Positions 16,573 to 26,910 of a stretch of DNA of 64,000 nt are shown here, piece after piece (within the stretch, counting starts at the first letter, position 1; each line of letters starts with the position of its first letter). The notes beneath the pieces were generated by a model that was given only the letters and a program-made list of their open reading frames with translations, was not told the origin of the DNA and did not search any database. Location: the NCBI GenBank assembly GCA_965277855.1, contig OZ255847.1, positions 2,666,001-2,730,000 on the forward strand, read 5' to 3'. Source of the DNA: Bog-105 sp965277855. Lineage in GTDB: Bacteria; Acidobacteriota; Terriglobia; Bryobacterales; Bryobacteraceae. The position numbers and the translations under genes were made by a program.

Positions 16573-17742
16573 GTGCCAAAAACTGCTCTAACTGCCGAAG
16601 AAACCTTGCACTGGCTGGCGCTGCGCATGGTGCCCGGTCTGGGAACAATCGGGACACTGAAACTGCTGCAGAAGATGAAGTCGCCGGAAGCCATTTTCCG
16701 GGGATCGGCGACCGAACTGGAAGCGGCGGGTCTCAGCGGATCGCAGGCGCGCAACGTGGCCAGCGGCTGCTCGTTCGAGGACGCAGTCAACCAGCAGCAA
16801 AGAATGCTCGCGACGGGTGCCCAACTGGTGACGATTCACGATGAATTGTACCCGCAGCGGCTGCGCGAAATCTTCGATCCGCCTTTACTTTTATTTGCCA
16901 TAGGGGACACCGCGCTGATGAGTTCGCACTCCCTGGCGGTGGTGGGGACGCGTTCGCCAACGCCTTACGGTCTGGCGGCGACGGAGCGTCTCAGCGCCGA
17001 TCTCGCCAGAGCCGGACTGACCATCGTCAGCGGCATGGCGCGCGGCATCGACACGGCGGCGCATCGCGCAACGCTGGCGAATCAAGGTTCAACGATCGCG
17101 GTGTTCGGTTGCGGCGTGGATGTTCTGTACCCCTCGAGCAATCGCCGGTTGTACGACGAAATAGCCAAATCGGGTCTGCTGCTGTCGGAGTTCCCAATGG
17201 AGGCTCCGGCTTTTCCCCAAAACTTTCCCGTGCGGAACCGGATTGTGAGCGGGCTCTCGCTGGGAGTTCTGATCGTTGAGGGCGCACAGCATAGCGGGTC
17301 AGCCATTACGGCGAAACTGGCTATGGATCAGGGCCGGGACGTCTTCGCCGTGCCGGGCAACATCACATCCAAAATGAGTTGGGGGCCGAATCTTCTGATC
17401 AAAGAAGGGGGTGCCAAGCTAGTGCAGGAGTGGAGCGACGTGACGAACGAGCTGCCGCTGGCGGTGCGCCGGGATCTGGTGGCGAAAGCACAGCAGCAGA
17501 TTCTGCCGGAAGCAGCAGATCAGCTCGTTGCCGCGGCCGGCAATGGCGTCGAAGAGCCCATGAAGGCACTCGCCAGGAAGCTGCTCAACTGCCTGAAAGT
17601 CGATGCCCCTCAACAACTTGAGTCACTGGTTGCATCTTTCGACCAGTTCTCTTCATCGGAGTTGATCAGTGCGCTATTCGACCTGGAGATGTCAGGGCTC
17701 ATCAGACAGCTTCCTGGAAAGAACTTCATCAAGGTGTGGTAA
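16573..17742 (+). CDS. dprA: DNA-processing protein DprA
   Basis: 389 residues from GTG 16573; no strong ribosome site is visible, and a TTG at 16567 is also possible. DprA loads RecA on incoming single-stranded DNA during natural transformation. An N-terminal helix-hairpin-helix/SAM-like region (L-R-M-V-P-G-L-G) is followed by the Rossmann core: V-G-T-R-S-P-T-P-Y-G, S-G-M-A-R-G-I-D-T-A-A-H, F-G-C-G-V-D-V-L-Y-P, S-E-F-P, F-P-x-R-N-R-I-V-S-G, and H-S-G-S-A-I-T-A. A C-terminal winged-helix domain (about 325-389) ends the protein. It is followed by topA, a very common dprA-topA order. Confidence 0.95.
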   Translation: MPKTALTAEETLHWLALRMVPGLGTIGTLKLLQKMKSPEAIFRGSATELEAAGLSGSQARNVASGCSFEDAVNQQQRMLATGAQLVTIHDELYPQRLREIFDPPLLLFAIGDTALMSSHSLAVVGTRSPTPYGLAATERLSADLARAGLTIVSGMARGIDTAAHRATLANQGSTIAVFGCGVDVLYPSSNRRLYDEIAKSGLLLSEFPMEAPAFPQNFPVRNRIVSGLSLGVLIVEGAQHSGSAITAKLAMDQGRDVFAVPGNITSKMSWGPNLLIKEGGAKLVQEWSDVTNELPLAVRRDLVAKAQQQILPEAADQLVAAAGNGVEEPMKALARKLLNCLKVDAPQQLESLVASFDQFSSSELISALFDLEMSGLIRQLPGKNFIKVW

Positions 17743-17819
17743 AAGAGTAGCGTTCTCCAGCCGGAAACTTCGAGTCTGATCCGGGAATCAGTTTAATTAA
17801 GGTTACAGAGCAAGCGGGT

Positions 17820-20252
17820 ATGGCAAAATCTCTCGTCATCGTCGAATCCCCGGCGAAGGCGAAAACTATCGGGAAGTATCTGGGCAAGCAATACGTCGTG
17901 ATGGCCTCGCTGGGTCACGTTAAAGACTTGCCGAAAAAAGACTTAGCGGTCGATGTGGACCGTGATTTTACGCCTCATTATGAGGTGATCGAAGGCAAAA
18001 AGAAGCTCATCGCGGAACTCAAGCAGGCGGCGAAGGGCATGGATTCTATTTACTTGGCCGCTGACCCGGATCGCGAAGGCGAGGCGATCTGCTGGCATTT
18101 AAAAGAAGAGCTGGAACCGAAGAAATCGGACAAACCGGCCATATTCCGGGTGATGTTCAACGAAATCACCGCAAACGCCGTGAAAAAGGCTTTTGATAAG
18201 CCGCTGGCCGTCAATATAAATCTGGTGGATGCCCAACAGGCGCGGCGGGTGCTGGACCGGCTGGTGGGCTACAAGATTTCACCACTGCTGTGGGACAAAG
18301 TGCGGCGCGGTCTGTCTGCCGGACGTGTGCAGACGGTCGCGCTGCGGCTGATTGTCGACCGGGAACGCGAGATCAAGGCGTTTCAAAAGCAGGAATACTG
18401 GACCATCGACGTCTCGCTCAATGCCAAGAAGCCGCCGCTGTTGACGGCGCGCCTTAATAAGGTTGGCGAGCGCGCGCCGGAAGTCAAAAACGAATCCACG
18501 GCAACCGGAATTGTCACCGATCTAGACGGCTCGGCTTATGTCGTCAAGTCGGTCAACACTCGCGAGAAAAAGCGTAATCCGGTGCCCCCGTTTATCACTT
18601 CAACACTGCAGCAGGAGTCGTCGCGCAAGTTACGTTTTAGCGTGAAGCGCACGATGATGCTGGCGCAGGGGTTGTACGAGGGGAAAGAGCTCGGCAAGGA
18701 AGGCTCGGTGGGTCTCGTGACGTACATGCGTACCGACTCGACGCGGGTTTCCGAAGACGCGCTAACCGAAGTACGCGGCATGATCACGGAGCGCTACGGC
18801 AAGGAGTATGTGCCGGGATCGCCCAACGTTTACAAAACCAAGAAAGATGCGCAGGACGCCCACGAAGCGGTCCGCCCTACGTCCGTGCTTCGGACGCCCG
18901 AGTCGCTCGAAAAATTCCTGGCGGAAGATGAGCTGAAGCTGTACCGGCTGATCTGGATGCGTTTTATTGCCTCGCAGATGAATCCGGCGCTGCTCGATCA
19001 AACCACTATCGACATCAACGCCAAAGGCAAGAGCAACACGCCGTACATCTTCCGGGCGACCGGAAGCGTCCTGAAATTCGACGGATTCCTGAAGGTCTAC
19101 GAAGAAGGCAAGGACCAGAAGGACGAAGACGACGAGGACCTGAAGAACAAGCTGCCTCTGGTGACCGAAGGCGAAGCGCTTCGCTTCAAAGAGATCCTTC
19201 CGGAGCAGCACTTCACCGAGCCGCCTCCCCGCTACAACGAAGCGACGCTAGTGAAGAAGCTGGAGTCGGATGGCGTGGGCCGCCCCTCGACCTATGCTTC
19301 GATTCTGTCGACGATACAAGACCGCGAGTACGTGAAGAAAGAAGGCGGCAAGTTTCATCCCACCGAACTCGGGACGGTGGTCACAGATCTCTTGATCGAG
19401 AGCTTCAATGACCTGTTCGATGTGAAGTACACCGCTCGCATGGAAGAAGAGCTGGACGATATCGAAGAGGGCAAGATCGAGTGGCGGGTCGCGATGGCCG
19501 ACTTCTACGGCCGCTTTCAGAAGAACCTGGAAGATGCCGCGCGGAACATGACGGACATCAAGCGGATGGAGAAGCCGACCGATCTCCTCTGCGAGAAGTG
19601 CGGCAAGCCGATGGTGATCAAGTGGGGCAAGCATGGCAGCTTTATCGCTTGCACGGGCTATCCGGAATGCAGCAACACGCGGGAAGTGAGCGTCGAGACG
19701 CCCGATGGCGAGAAGTCGGATTTCAATGAGCAGGACGAGGCCGAGTATTGCGAGAATTGCGGGCGGCCAATGGTGCTCAAAAAAGGGCGCTTCGGCCAGT
19801 TCTACGCCTGCTCCGGATACCCGGATTGCAAAACGACGAAGCAGATCGGCGGCGAGCAGCGCAAAGACGTGCCGCTCGAAGAAAAGTGCCCGCAGTGCGG
19901 CAGCAACCTGGTGCAGAAGTTTGGGCGATATGGCGAGTTTGTGGCTTGCAGCGATTATCCGAAATGCAAGTACGTCAAGCAGAAGACAATCGGCGTGCCC
20001 TGCCCCAACTGCTCACAGGGTGAAGTTGTGGAGCGGCGTTCGAAACGCGGCAAGACTTTCTACGGTTGTAACCGGTATCCAGAGTGCGATTTCGTAGCTT
20101 GGGGCAAGCCGATCGCGGAGAAGTGCCCGGACTGCGGCAGCAGTTATTTGATTGAGAAGTTCCTGAAGGCCGGTCCGGTCGCGCAGTGTCCGAATGCGGA
20201 GTGCAAGCATAAGCATCCGATCGAAGTGCCGGAAGAAGTCAGCGTGGCATAA
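17820..20252 (+). CDS. topA: DNA topoisomerase I
   Basis: 810 residues. Relaxes negative supercoils through a transient 5'-phosphotyrosine. TOPRIM domain at the N-terminus (V-I-V-E-S-P-A-K-A-K-T-I; D-P-D-R-E-G-E), active tyrosine Y302 in L-V-T-Y-M-R-T-D-S-T-R, and A-H-E-A-V-R-P-T. From residue 590 on there are five tandem C4 zinc ribbons, each starting C-x2-C-G and ending C-x-Y-P-x-C (last one P-N-A-E-C). Many homologues have three or four, so this is at the long end. Follows dprA after 77 bases. Confidence 0.98.
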   Translation: MAKSLVIVESPAKAKTIGKYLGKQYVVMASLGHVKDLPKKDLAVDVDRDFTPHYEVIEGKKKLIAELKQAAKGMDSIYLAADPDREGEAICWHLKEELEPKKSDKPAIFRVMFNEITANAVKKAFDKPLAVNINLVDAQQARRVLDRLVGYKISPLLWDKVRRGLSAGRVQTVALRLIVDREREIKAFQKQEYWTIDVSLNAKKPPLLTARLNKVGERAPEVKNESTATGIVTDLDGSAYVVKSVNTREKKRNPVPPFITSTLQQESSRKLRFSVKRTMMLAQGLYEGKELGKEGSVGLVTYMRTDSTRVSEDALTEVRGMITERYGKEYVPGSPNVYKTKKDAQDAHEAVRPTSVLRTPESLEKFLAEDELKLYRLIWMRFIASQMNPALLDQTTIDINAKGKSNTPYIFRATGSVLKFDGFLKVYEEGKDQKDEDDEDLKNKLPLVTEGEALRFKEILPEQHFTEPPPRYNEATLVKKLESDGVGRPSTYASILSTIQDREYVKKEGGKFHPTELGTVVTDLLIESFNDLFDVKYTARMEEELDDIEEGKIEWRVAMADFYGRFQKNLEDAARNMTDIKRMEKPTDLLCEKCGKPMVIKWGKHGSFIACTGYPECSNTREVSVETPDGEKSDFNEQDEAEYCENCGRPMVLKKGRFGQFYACSGYPDCKTTKQIGGEQRKDVPLEEKCPQCGSNLVQKFGRYGEFVACSDYPKCKYVKQKTIGVPCPNCSQGEVVERRSKRGKTFYGCNRYPECDFVAWGKPIAEKCPDCGSSYLIEKFLKAGPVAQCPNAECKHKHPIEVPEEVSVA

Positions 20253-20265
20253 ACATTCTAAGTTA

Positions 20266-20297
20266 AAGAGGATCGAGTACAATCTAACTCGCCTCTT
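20266..20297 (+). promoter_or_regulatory. Stem-loop just upstream of the glucosidase start
   Basis: AAGAGG-at-CGAGT pairs with ACTCG-CCTCTT around an 8-base loop: eleven pairs with a two-base bulge. The ATG of the next gene begins three bases after the stem. No T-run follows, so it is a poor intrinsic terminator for topA; translational control of the glucosidase is the other reading. Confidence 0.4.
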
Positions 20298-20300
20298 CTT

Positions 20301-22955
<2,655 letters not shown>

Positions 22956-22992
22956 ACGGGTCCTGGCATCGGCGGGGTACAGTGAGGTGTCG

Positions 22993-23877
22993 ATGCTTCT
23001 TGATGACAGCGGATCAGAAAACGAGCCGGCGATTGCCGCGCCTGAATTAACACCAAAGCAACAGGAAGAGGCGGAAGAACGCACTTCGGTTAGCGCGGTA
23101 GTGGTGCACGAAACGGTCCGGTCGGATGGCGAAGAGGAGCTTTCCCGGCCCATGTCGGCGCTCGCGTGGTCGGGTCTGGCGGCCGGCATGTCGATGGGCT
23201 TTTCCTTTGTCGCGCAAGCCTTGCTGCACGCGTATCTGCCGGACCGGCCATGGCGGGTGCTGCTGGTCAGGCTGGGCTATCCACTGGGATTTCTGATCGT
23301 CATCATCGGGCGGCAGCAACTCTTCACCGAGAACACCCTGACAGCGATCATCCCGCTGCTGGCAAGACGGAACTGGACCACCTTCGTGCAAGTGCTGCGG
23401 CTGTGGTCGATCGTGCTGGTGGCGAATCTGGCGGGAGCGCACCTGTTTGCGTGGGTAGTCGGCAATACGCCGATGTTCACGCGCGAGGTCCAGCACTCGA
23501 TGCTGCGGCTGGCAACGGAGGCGGCAAACGTCACGTTTGGCATCGCGGTATTGCGCGGCATTTTTGCGGGATGGCTGATCGCGATGGTGGTGTGGATGCT
23601 CGCGGCGTCCGATGCAGGGCGCATTCCGATTATCGTCATTTTGACTTACACGGTGGGCCTGGCCGGTTTGACGCACATCATCGCGGGATCGGTAGAAGTA
23701 TTGTTTCTGGTGATGGTGGGAGCGAAGTCGTGGGGTGCGATTGCGGTTGGTTACTTAGTGCCTACTCTGATTGGAAACATTATCGGAGGCGCTTCGTTAA
23801 CTGCGGCGATCAATCACGCACAGTCGGTGGCGGGAATGAGTAAGAAGCAGGGCAGTAATCAGACGCTGGTGAGTTAG
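22993..23877 (+). CDS. Formate/nitrite transporter family channel (YfdC-like)
   Basis: 294 residues from ATG 22993 with GAGG five bases upstream. A 60-residue charged cytoplasmic N-terminus precedes six predicted membrane helices. Helix starts show S-G-L-A-A-G-M-S-M-G-F-S-F and G-R-Q-Q-L-F-T-E-N-T-L, the FNT-type half-helix motif, and later A-G-S-V-E-V-L-F and P-T-L-I-G-N-I-I-G-G. The long tail and Q-L-F-T-E-N motif place it with YfdC-like members, whose anion is not established; formate, nitrite or chloride-like substrates are known for the wider family. Confidence 0.88.
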   Translation: MLLDDSGSENEPAIAAPELTPKQQEEAEERTSVSAVVVHETVRSDGEEELSRPMSALAWSGLAAGMSMGFSFVAQALLHAYLPDRPWRVLLVRLGYPLGFLIVIIGRQQLFTENTLTAIIPLLARRNWTTFVQVLRLWSIVLVANLAGAHLFAWVVGNTPMFTREVQHSMLRLATEAANVTFGIAVLRGIFAGWLIAMVVWMLAASDAGRIPIIVILTYTVGLAGLTHIIAGSVEVLFLVMVGAKSWGAIAVGYLVPTLIGNIIGGASLTAAINHAQSVAGMSKKQGSNQTLVS

Positions 23878-23881
23878 TAAG

Positions 23882-24487
23882 TCATTTCTTTCGCAAAACC
23901 CAGGTCGTCATGCAGCGCTCGTTCTGCACGATAGTGGTCTTCAAGGGATCAAGAAGTTCGGCGTCGAGTTGCCTGGTGAGCTTCATGAGAAATCGTTCAT
24001 CGACCAGATAACGTTCAACGCCGTCCGGCGAGAGAAAACGGCGGCCCTGGATGCGCTGGTGCTTCATGCCGATGGAAGAAGCAAGGCGGCAGAAGAATAG
24101 CCCACCTGTCCGCAAGACTCGCCAGCTCGCGCGCAGCATGGCTTCAAAGTGATCGTCGTCGCGGGCGAAATGCAGGACGGCGCTGCTGAGAACAACGTCC
24201 GCGAAGGCATCGGGGAAAGACATCGCTTCGATCGATTCCAGGCGAAAGTTGGCGGCCGGAAGCGACGGCGCGAGGAGGTTGGCGAGGCGGCGCACTTCCT
24301 GGACGGCGGCGGCATCGATATCGACGCCGAAGACCTCATAGCCTGCCTGAAAGAAATAAACAAGATTGCGGCCTGAGCCGAAGCCGGCATCGAAAACCCG
24401 CATCCCGGGTGTGATGCGGCCGCGGAGGAGTTGATCGAATAGGTAGACATCTATCGCGCCGAATTGCTCCTGGAGAGTAGAGGGCAT
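23882..24487 (-). CDS. Class I SAM-dependent methyltransferase
   Basis: 201 residues. The Rossmann-type fold shows motif I V-F-D-A-G-F-G-S-G-R-N, the acidic V-D-I-D at the end of strand 2, F-A-D-V-V-L-S-S-A-V-L-H-F at strand 4, and L-R-T-G-G-L-F-F. Closest in feel to small TehB/UbiE-like enzymes; substrate unknown. It follows the ABC permease-like gene on the minus strand by 6 bases, so the three (ATPase, membrane protein, methyltransferase) are probably co-transcribed. Confidence 0.82.
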   Translation of the reverse strand: MPSTLQEQFGAIDVYLFDQLLRGRITPGMRVFDAGFGSGRNLVYFFQAGYEVFGVDIDAAAVQEVRRLANLLAPSLPAANFRLESIEAMSFPDAFADVVLSSAVLHFARDDDHFEAMLRASWRVLRTGGLFFCRLASSIGMKHQRIQGRRFLSPDGVERYLVDERFLMKLTRQLDAELLDPLKTTIVQNERCMTTWVLRKK

Positions 24488-24493
24488 GCTTGG

Positions 24494-25522
24494 TTATAAA
24501 AGCATACGGCCGGCACGCTGATCCCACAGGCGGCCATAGAAGACGACCGACGCGAGCCAGCAGAGGATGCAAGGAATGGCCAGCTTCAGGCCAGCGGTTT
24601 TGATATTGGTTCCAACAGCGATGAGAGCGATAGTTTGAAGGATCCCGTCAGGCCAGATAACGCCGGAAGTAAAGCGCCAGCGGGCTTGCGGGATCGGCTG
24701 TGAGACCGATCGATAATGGCCAATGGTCAAGGCGGCGAGACCGGCAAAGAAACCGCTGATGAAATCAAGAGGGGCGACGAGCAGCGCGAGTATGGTGAGC
24801 CAGGCCAGATCTTTGGCCAGCAGGATCTGCCGGCCGCGCAGAGGAACGAGCCGGTAACGGAGCGCTCCTGGGCCGTCGAGTCCGATGAGAACTTGCGCGG
24901 AAGTACTCATCGCCATAACGGAAACAAGCGACATAATTTCGGCGGCGCCGGGCTCAAGGTTTTTGGCATGCAGCCGATAAGTGATAGTAAGACCGGCCAG
25001 CAGCAGCGCGACGTAGGGGTCGAGCGTAGTGAGCGTCTCCCGCCAGTGCAGTTGCATCAGAGCGCCGAAGATGCCGGGAGGTTTGGGGACTAGGCGCAGC
25101 AAATGCAGGTTGGGCGCGGAGCGGCGATGGAGATAGCGAATCAGGAGGAAGAGCAGACGAGCTGAGACGACGATGGCGGAAAAGAGAGCGGCCGTGCGGA
25201 GTTGACCGCGCAGCAGCAGGACAAGTGCGATCCAGAACAAAGGCGTGAAAGCAACACTGATCGTGCGAACCAGCGCGCGGTCGAAGGTGCTGAGCGGCCA
25301 GAGTCGCCACCGATCGGCCGGCGCCTTCTCCATGGGATCCGCCGAAAGCGGAAAAATCATGACGAGGCCGAGGAGAATCGCAAATAATTCGGCGCTCTGC
25401 GGCTGCAGGCCTACCAGGAGGATGAATAGAAAGAGATTTTGGCCGGTGATGGAACGAAAAGTCTGGATATCCCGCCAGGAGGCGAGGGCGATTGCTTTTA
25501 CTGCGCTGATGATCCGAGCCAA
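24494..25522 (-). CDS. Polytopic membrane protein, probable ABC permease partner
   Basis: 342 residues with about eight hydrophobic segments. No family motif recognised. It begins at a TTG (25522) inside the last codons of the ATP-binding gene, the tight overlap typical of a transporter's ATPase and permease. A likely role is the membrane half of a small exporter. The start codon is uncertain since no clear ribosome site precedes it. Confidence 0.65.
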   Translation of the reverse strand: MARIISAVKAIALASWRDIQTFRSITGQNLFLFILLVGLQPQSAELFAILLGLVMIFPLSADPMEKAPADRWRLWPLSTFDRALVRTISVAFTPLFWIALVLLLRGQLRTAALFSAIVVSARLLFLLIRYLHRRSAPNLHLLRLVPKPPGIFGALMQLHWRETLTTLDPYVALLLAGLTITYRLHAKNLEPGAAEIMSLVSVMAMSTSAQVLIGLDGPGALRYRLVPLRGRQILLAKDLAWLTILALLVAPLDFISGFFAGLAALTIGHYRSVSQPIPQARWRFTSGVIWPDGILQTIALIAVGTNIKTAGLKLAIPCILCWLASVVFYGRLWDQRAGRMLL

Positions 25523-26235
25523 GTTAAATCGTCCGCGGGCGGGGGTTCGATGAGTTCAAAGTAGAGATCTTCCAAAGATTTGGGGAGTTCGGCCACGGTC
25601 GACTGCCAGAGTAACCGGCCGTGGTCGATAAGCAGGACCTGATCGGCTACCCGGTCGACGAGCGAAAGAATATGGGAGGTGAGGAGAACGGTGACGCCGT
25701 GGCGGCCAAGGGTGCGCAGCAGTGTGCGAATAGTGACGGCGGTGATGGGATCGATACCTTCGAAAGGTTCGTCGAGGAATAGAGCGGGCGGATTGGGCAG
25801 AAGCGCCATCGCAAGAGCAGTCTTCTTTTTCATGCCATAGGAGCACTGATGGATGAACGTGTGTTCGCCGTCGGCGAGACGGAGCGCGCGCAGCAGTTGA
25901 TCGGTGCGGGAGTGGGTTTCGTTGGCGGATAAGCCGTAGATGCGGCCCGTGAGATCCAGATGTTCGCGGACGGTCAGGGCGTCGAACAGCGCGAGTGTCT
26001 CGGGCAGCACTCCCACGGCAGTGCGCAGAGTTTTGCTTTGGCAGTCGTGGCCACAGATAATGGCGGTGCCTCCCGAGGGCGGGAGAAGACCGGTCAGCAT
26101 TTTAACGGCCGTCGATTTGCCCGCGCCATTAGGTCCGAGGAGGGCGCAAATGCTGCCGGTAGGGATCTCAAACGAGATCGGGGAGACGGCTTCAAAATCG
26201 CCAAAGCGGCGCGTGAGCTCGTATGCGGCGATCAT
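25498..26235 (-). CDS. ABC transporter ATP-binding protein
   Basis: 245 residues from ATG 26235 (a TTG at 26265 is in frame upstream). Walker A is G-P-N-G-A-G-K-S-T; the Q-loop region, signature S-Y-G-M-K-K-K (a variant of LSGGQ, in place of the usual S-x-G-Q), Walker B A-L-F-L-D-E-P-F-E-G-I-D-P and the switch histidine T-S-H-I-L-S follow. The signature form S-Y-G-M-K-K is seen in antibiotic or sodium efflux-type (NatA/EcsA) ATPases. It energises the overlapping downstream membrane protein. Confidence 0.9.
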   Translation of the reverse strand: MIAAYELTRRFGDFEAVSPISFEIPTGSICALLGPNGAGKSTAVKMLTGLLPPSGGTAIICGHDCQSKTLRTAVGVLPETLALFDALTVREHLDLTGRIYGLSANETHSRTDQLLRALRLADGEHTFIHQCSYGMKKKTALAMALLPNPPALFLDEPFEGIDPITAVTIRTLLRTLGRHGVTVLLTSHILSLVDRVADQVLLIDHGRLLWQSTVAELPKSLEDLYFELIEPPPADDLTWLGSSAQ

Positions 26236-26307
26236 TCGTACACGATTGTCGCTTACGTCCTCCAAACGCGAGGCGCAACCAGGCTGGCGCAGCGGGATCT
26301 ACAGAAT

Positions 26308-26649
26308 ATGAGTGATACGACGGTAAAGAAAGTAGACTCCGCGCATTCGCCCAAGGGTGAACTGGGGCAGAAATATCTAGCATCGGGCAAATTGGTGTCG
26401 ATGCGGCTTTGGGATGAAAGCGAAGCCCGTAAGGATGAGAAGAGTTCGGCCAGAGACTATGAGACGGTGGGCTATGTGATCGAGGGGTCGGCGGAACTGG
26501 AGTTAGAGGGCCAGAAAATCCGGTTGGAAGCGGGCGATTCGTGGGTCGTGCCCAAGGGCGCGTCGCACAAATACAACGTGAAAGGGCATTTTAAGGCGGT
26601 GGAGGCGACGAGCCCGCCGGCGCAGGTGCATGACCGCGACAAACGTTAA
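26308..26649 (+). CDS. Small cupin-domain protein
   Basis: 113 residues from ATG 26308. A single cupin barrel: G-Y-V-I-E-G-S-A-E-L-E-L-E-G and L-E-A-G-D-S-W-V-V-P-K-G-A-S-H-K-Y. The metal ligands of cupin motif 1 (H-x-H) are missing here (E-T-V-G-Y-V), while motif 2 keeps its histidine, so it may bind a ligand without acting as a metalloenzyme. Divergent from the ABC ATPase gene, with the starts 72 bases apart. Function not known. Confidence 0.78.
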   Translation: MSDTTVKKVDSAHSPKGELGQKYLASGKLVSMRLWDESEARKDEKSSARDYETVGYVIEGSAELELEGQKIRLEAGDSWVVPKGASHKYNVKGHFKAVEATSPPAQVHDRDKR

Positions 26650-26892
26650 GCCGGGCGGGATTCCGAGGGGGCCTTCGCCTTCTAGCACTTCTAACGCCTA
26701 AACGCTCGTAGGGTAGGCTTCAGCCTGCCTGAGCCTCGGCCGCCGAGCCGGGACTCTTCCCGCCACTCGCCCACAATGCATTTCCCGCCAATGTTTATTA
26801 GCTTTCTCGTTCCTTGTGGGGCGGTTCCGTGAACTGCGCAGGCCTCGCAGGCCGGCCTCTTCATCGCGTCGGGCAGCCTTATCTAAGTGACA
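26650..26892. other. Repeat-bearing intergenic region, no gene
   Basis: Convergent gap between the cupin and symporter genes. It contains repeat copies R2 and R3 and copy A of the GTGGGGCGG family; nothing coding is visible. Confidence 0.7.
26708..26729 (+). repeat. REP-like dispersed repeat, copy R2
   Basis: GTAGGGTAGGCTTCAGCCTG then CC; identical over this span to copy R5 at 31663. Core is the palindrome AGGCT-tc-AGCCT. Confidence 0.85.
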
Positions 26893-26895
26893 TTA
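26815..26895 (+). repeat. GTGGGGCGG-family dispersed repeat, copy A
   Basis: About 80 bases sharing with copy B (33855) the blocks GTGGGGC-GTTCCG-GAACTGCGC, a GGCCTCG/AGGCCGGC inverted core, TCTTC, GCGTCG and a terminal TAAGTGACATT. It runs directly into REP copy R3. Confidence 0.75.
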
Positions 26896-26910
26896 GGCTT
26901 CAGCCTGCCT
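26892..26910 (+). repeat. REP-like dispersed repeat, copy R3, overlapping the symporter stop
   Basis: TTAGGCTTCAGCCTGCCT. Read on the minus strand it supplies the last codons (R-Q-A-E-A) and TAA stop of the symporter gene. Confidence 0.8.

Noticed and set aside
20253..20300. Intrinsic terminator after topA
   Set aside because: The stem is real but no T-run follows, so it is listed as a regulatory hairpin.
23047..23676. 209-codon minus-strand frame
   Set aside because: Antisense to the FNT channel; Arg/His/Gln-rich without membrane or domain pattern.
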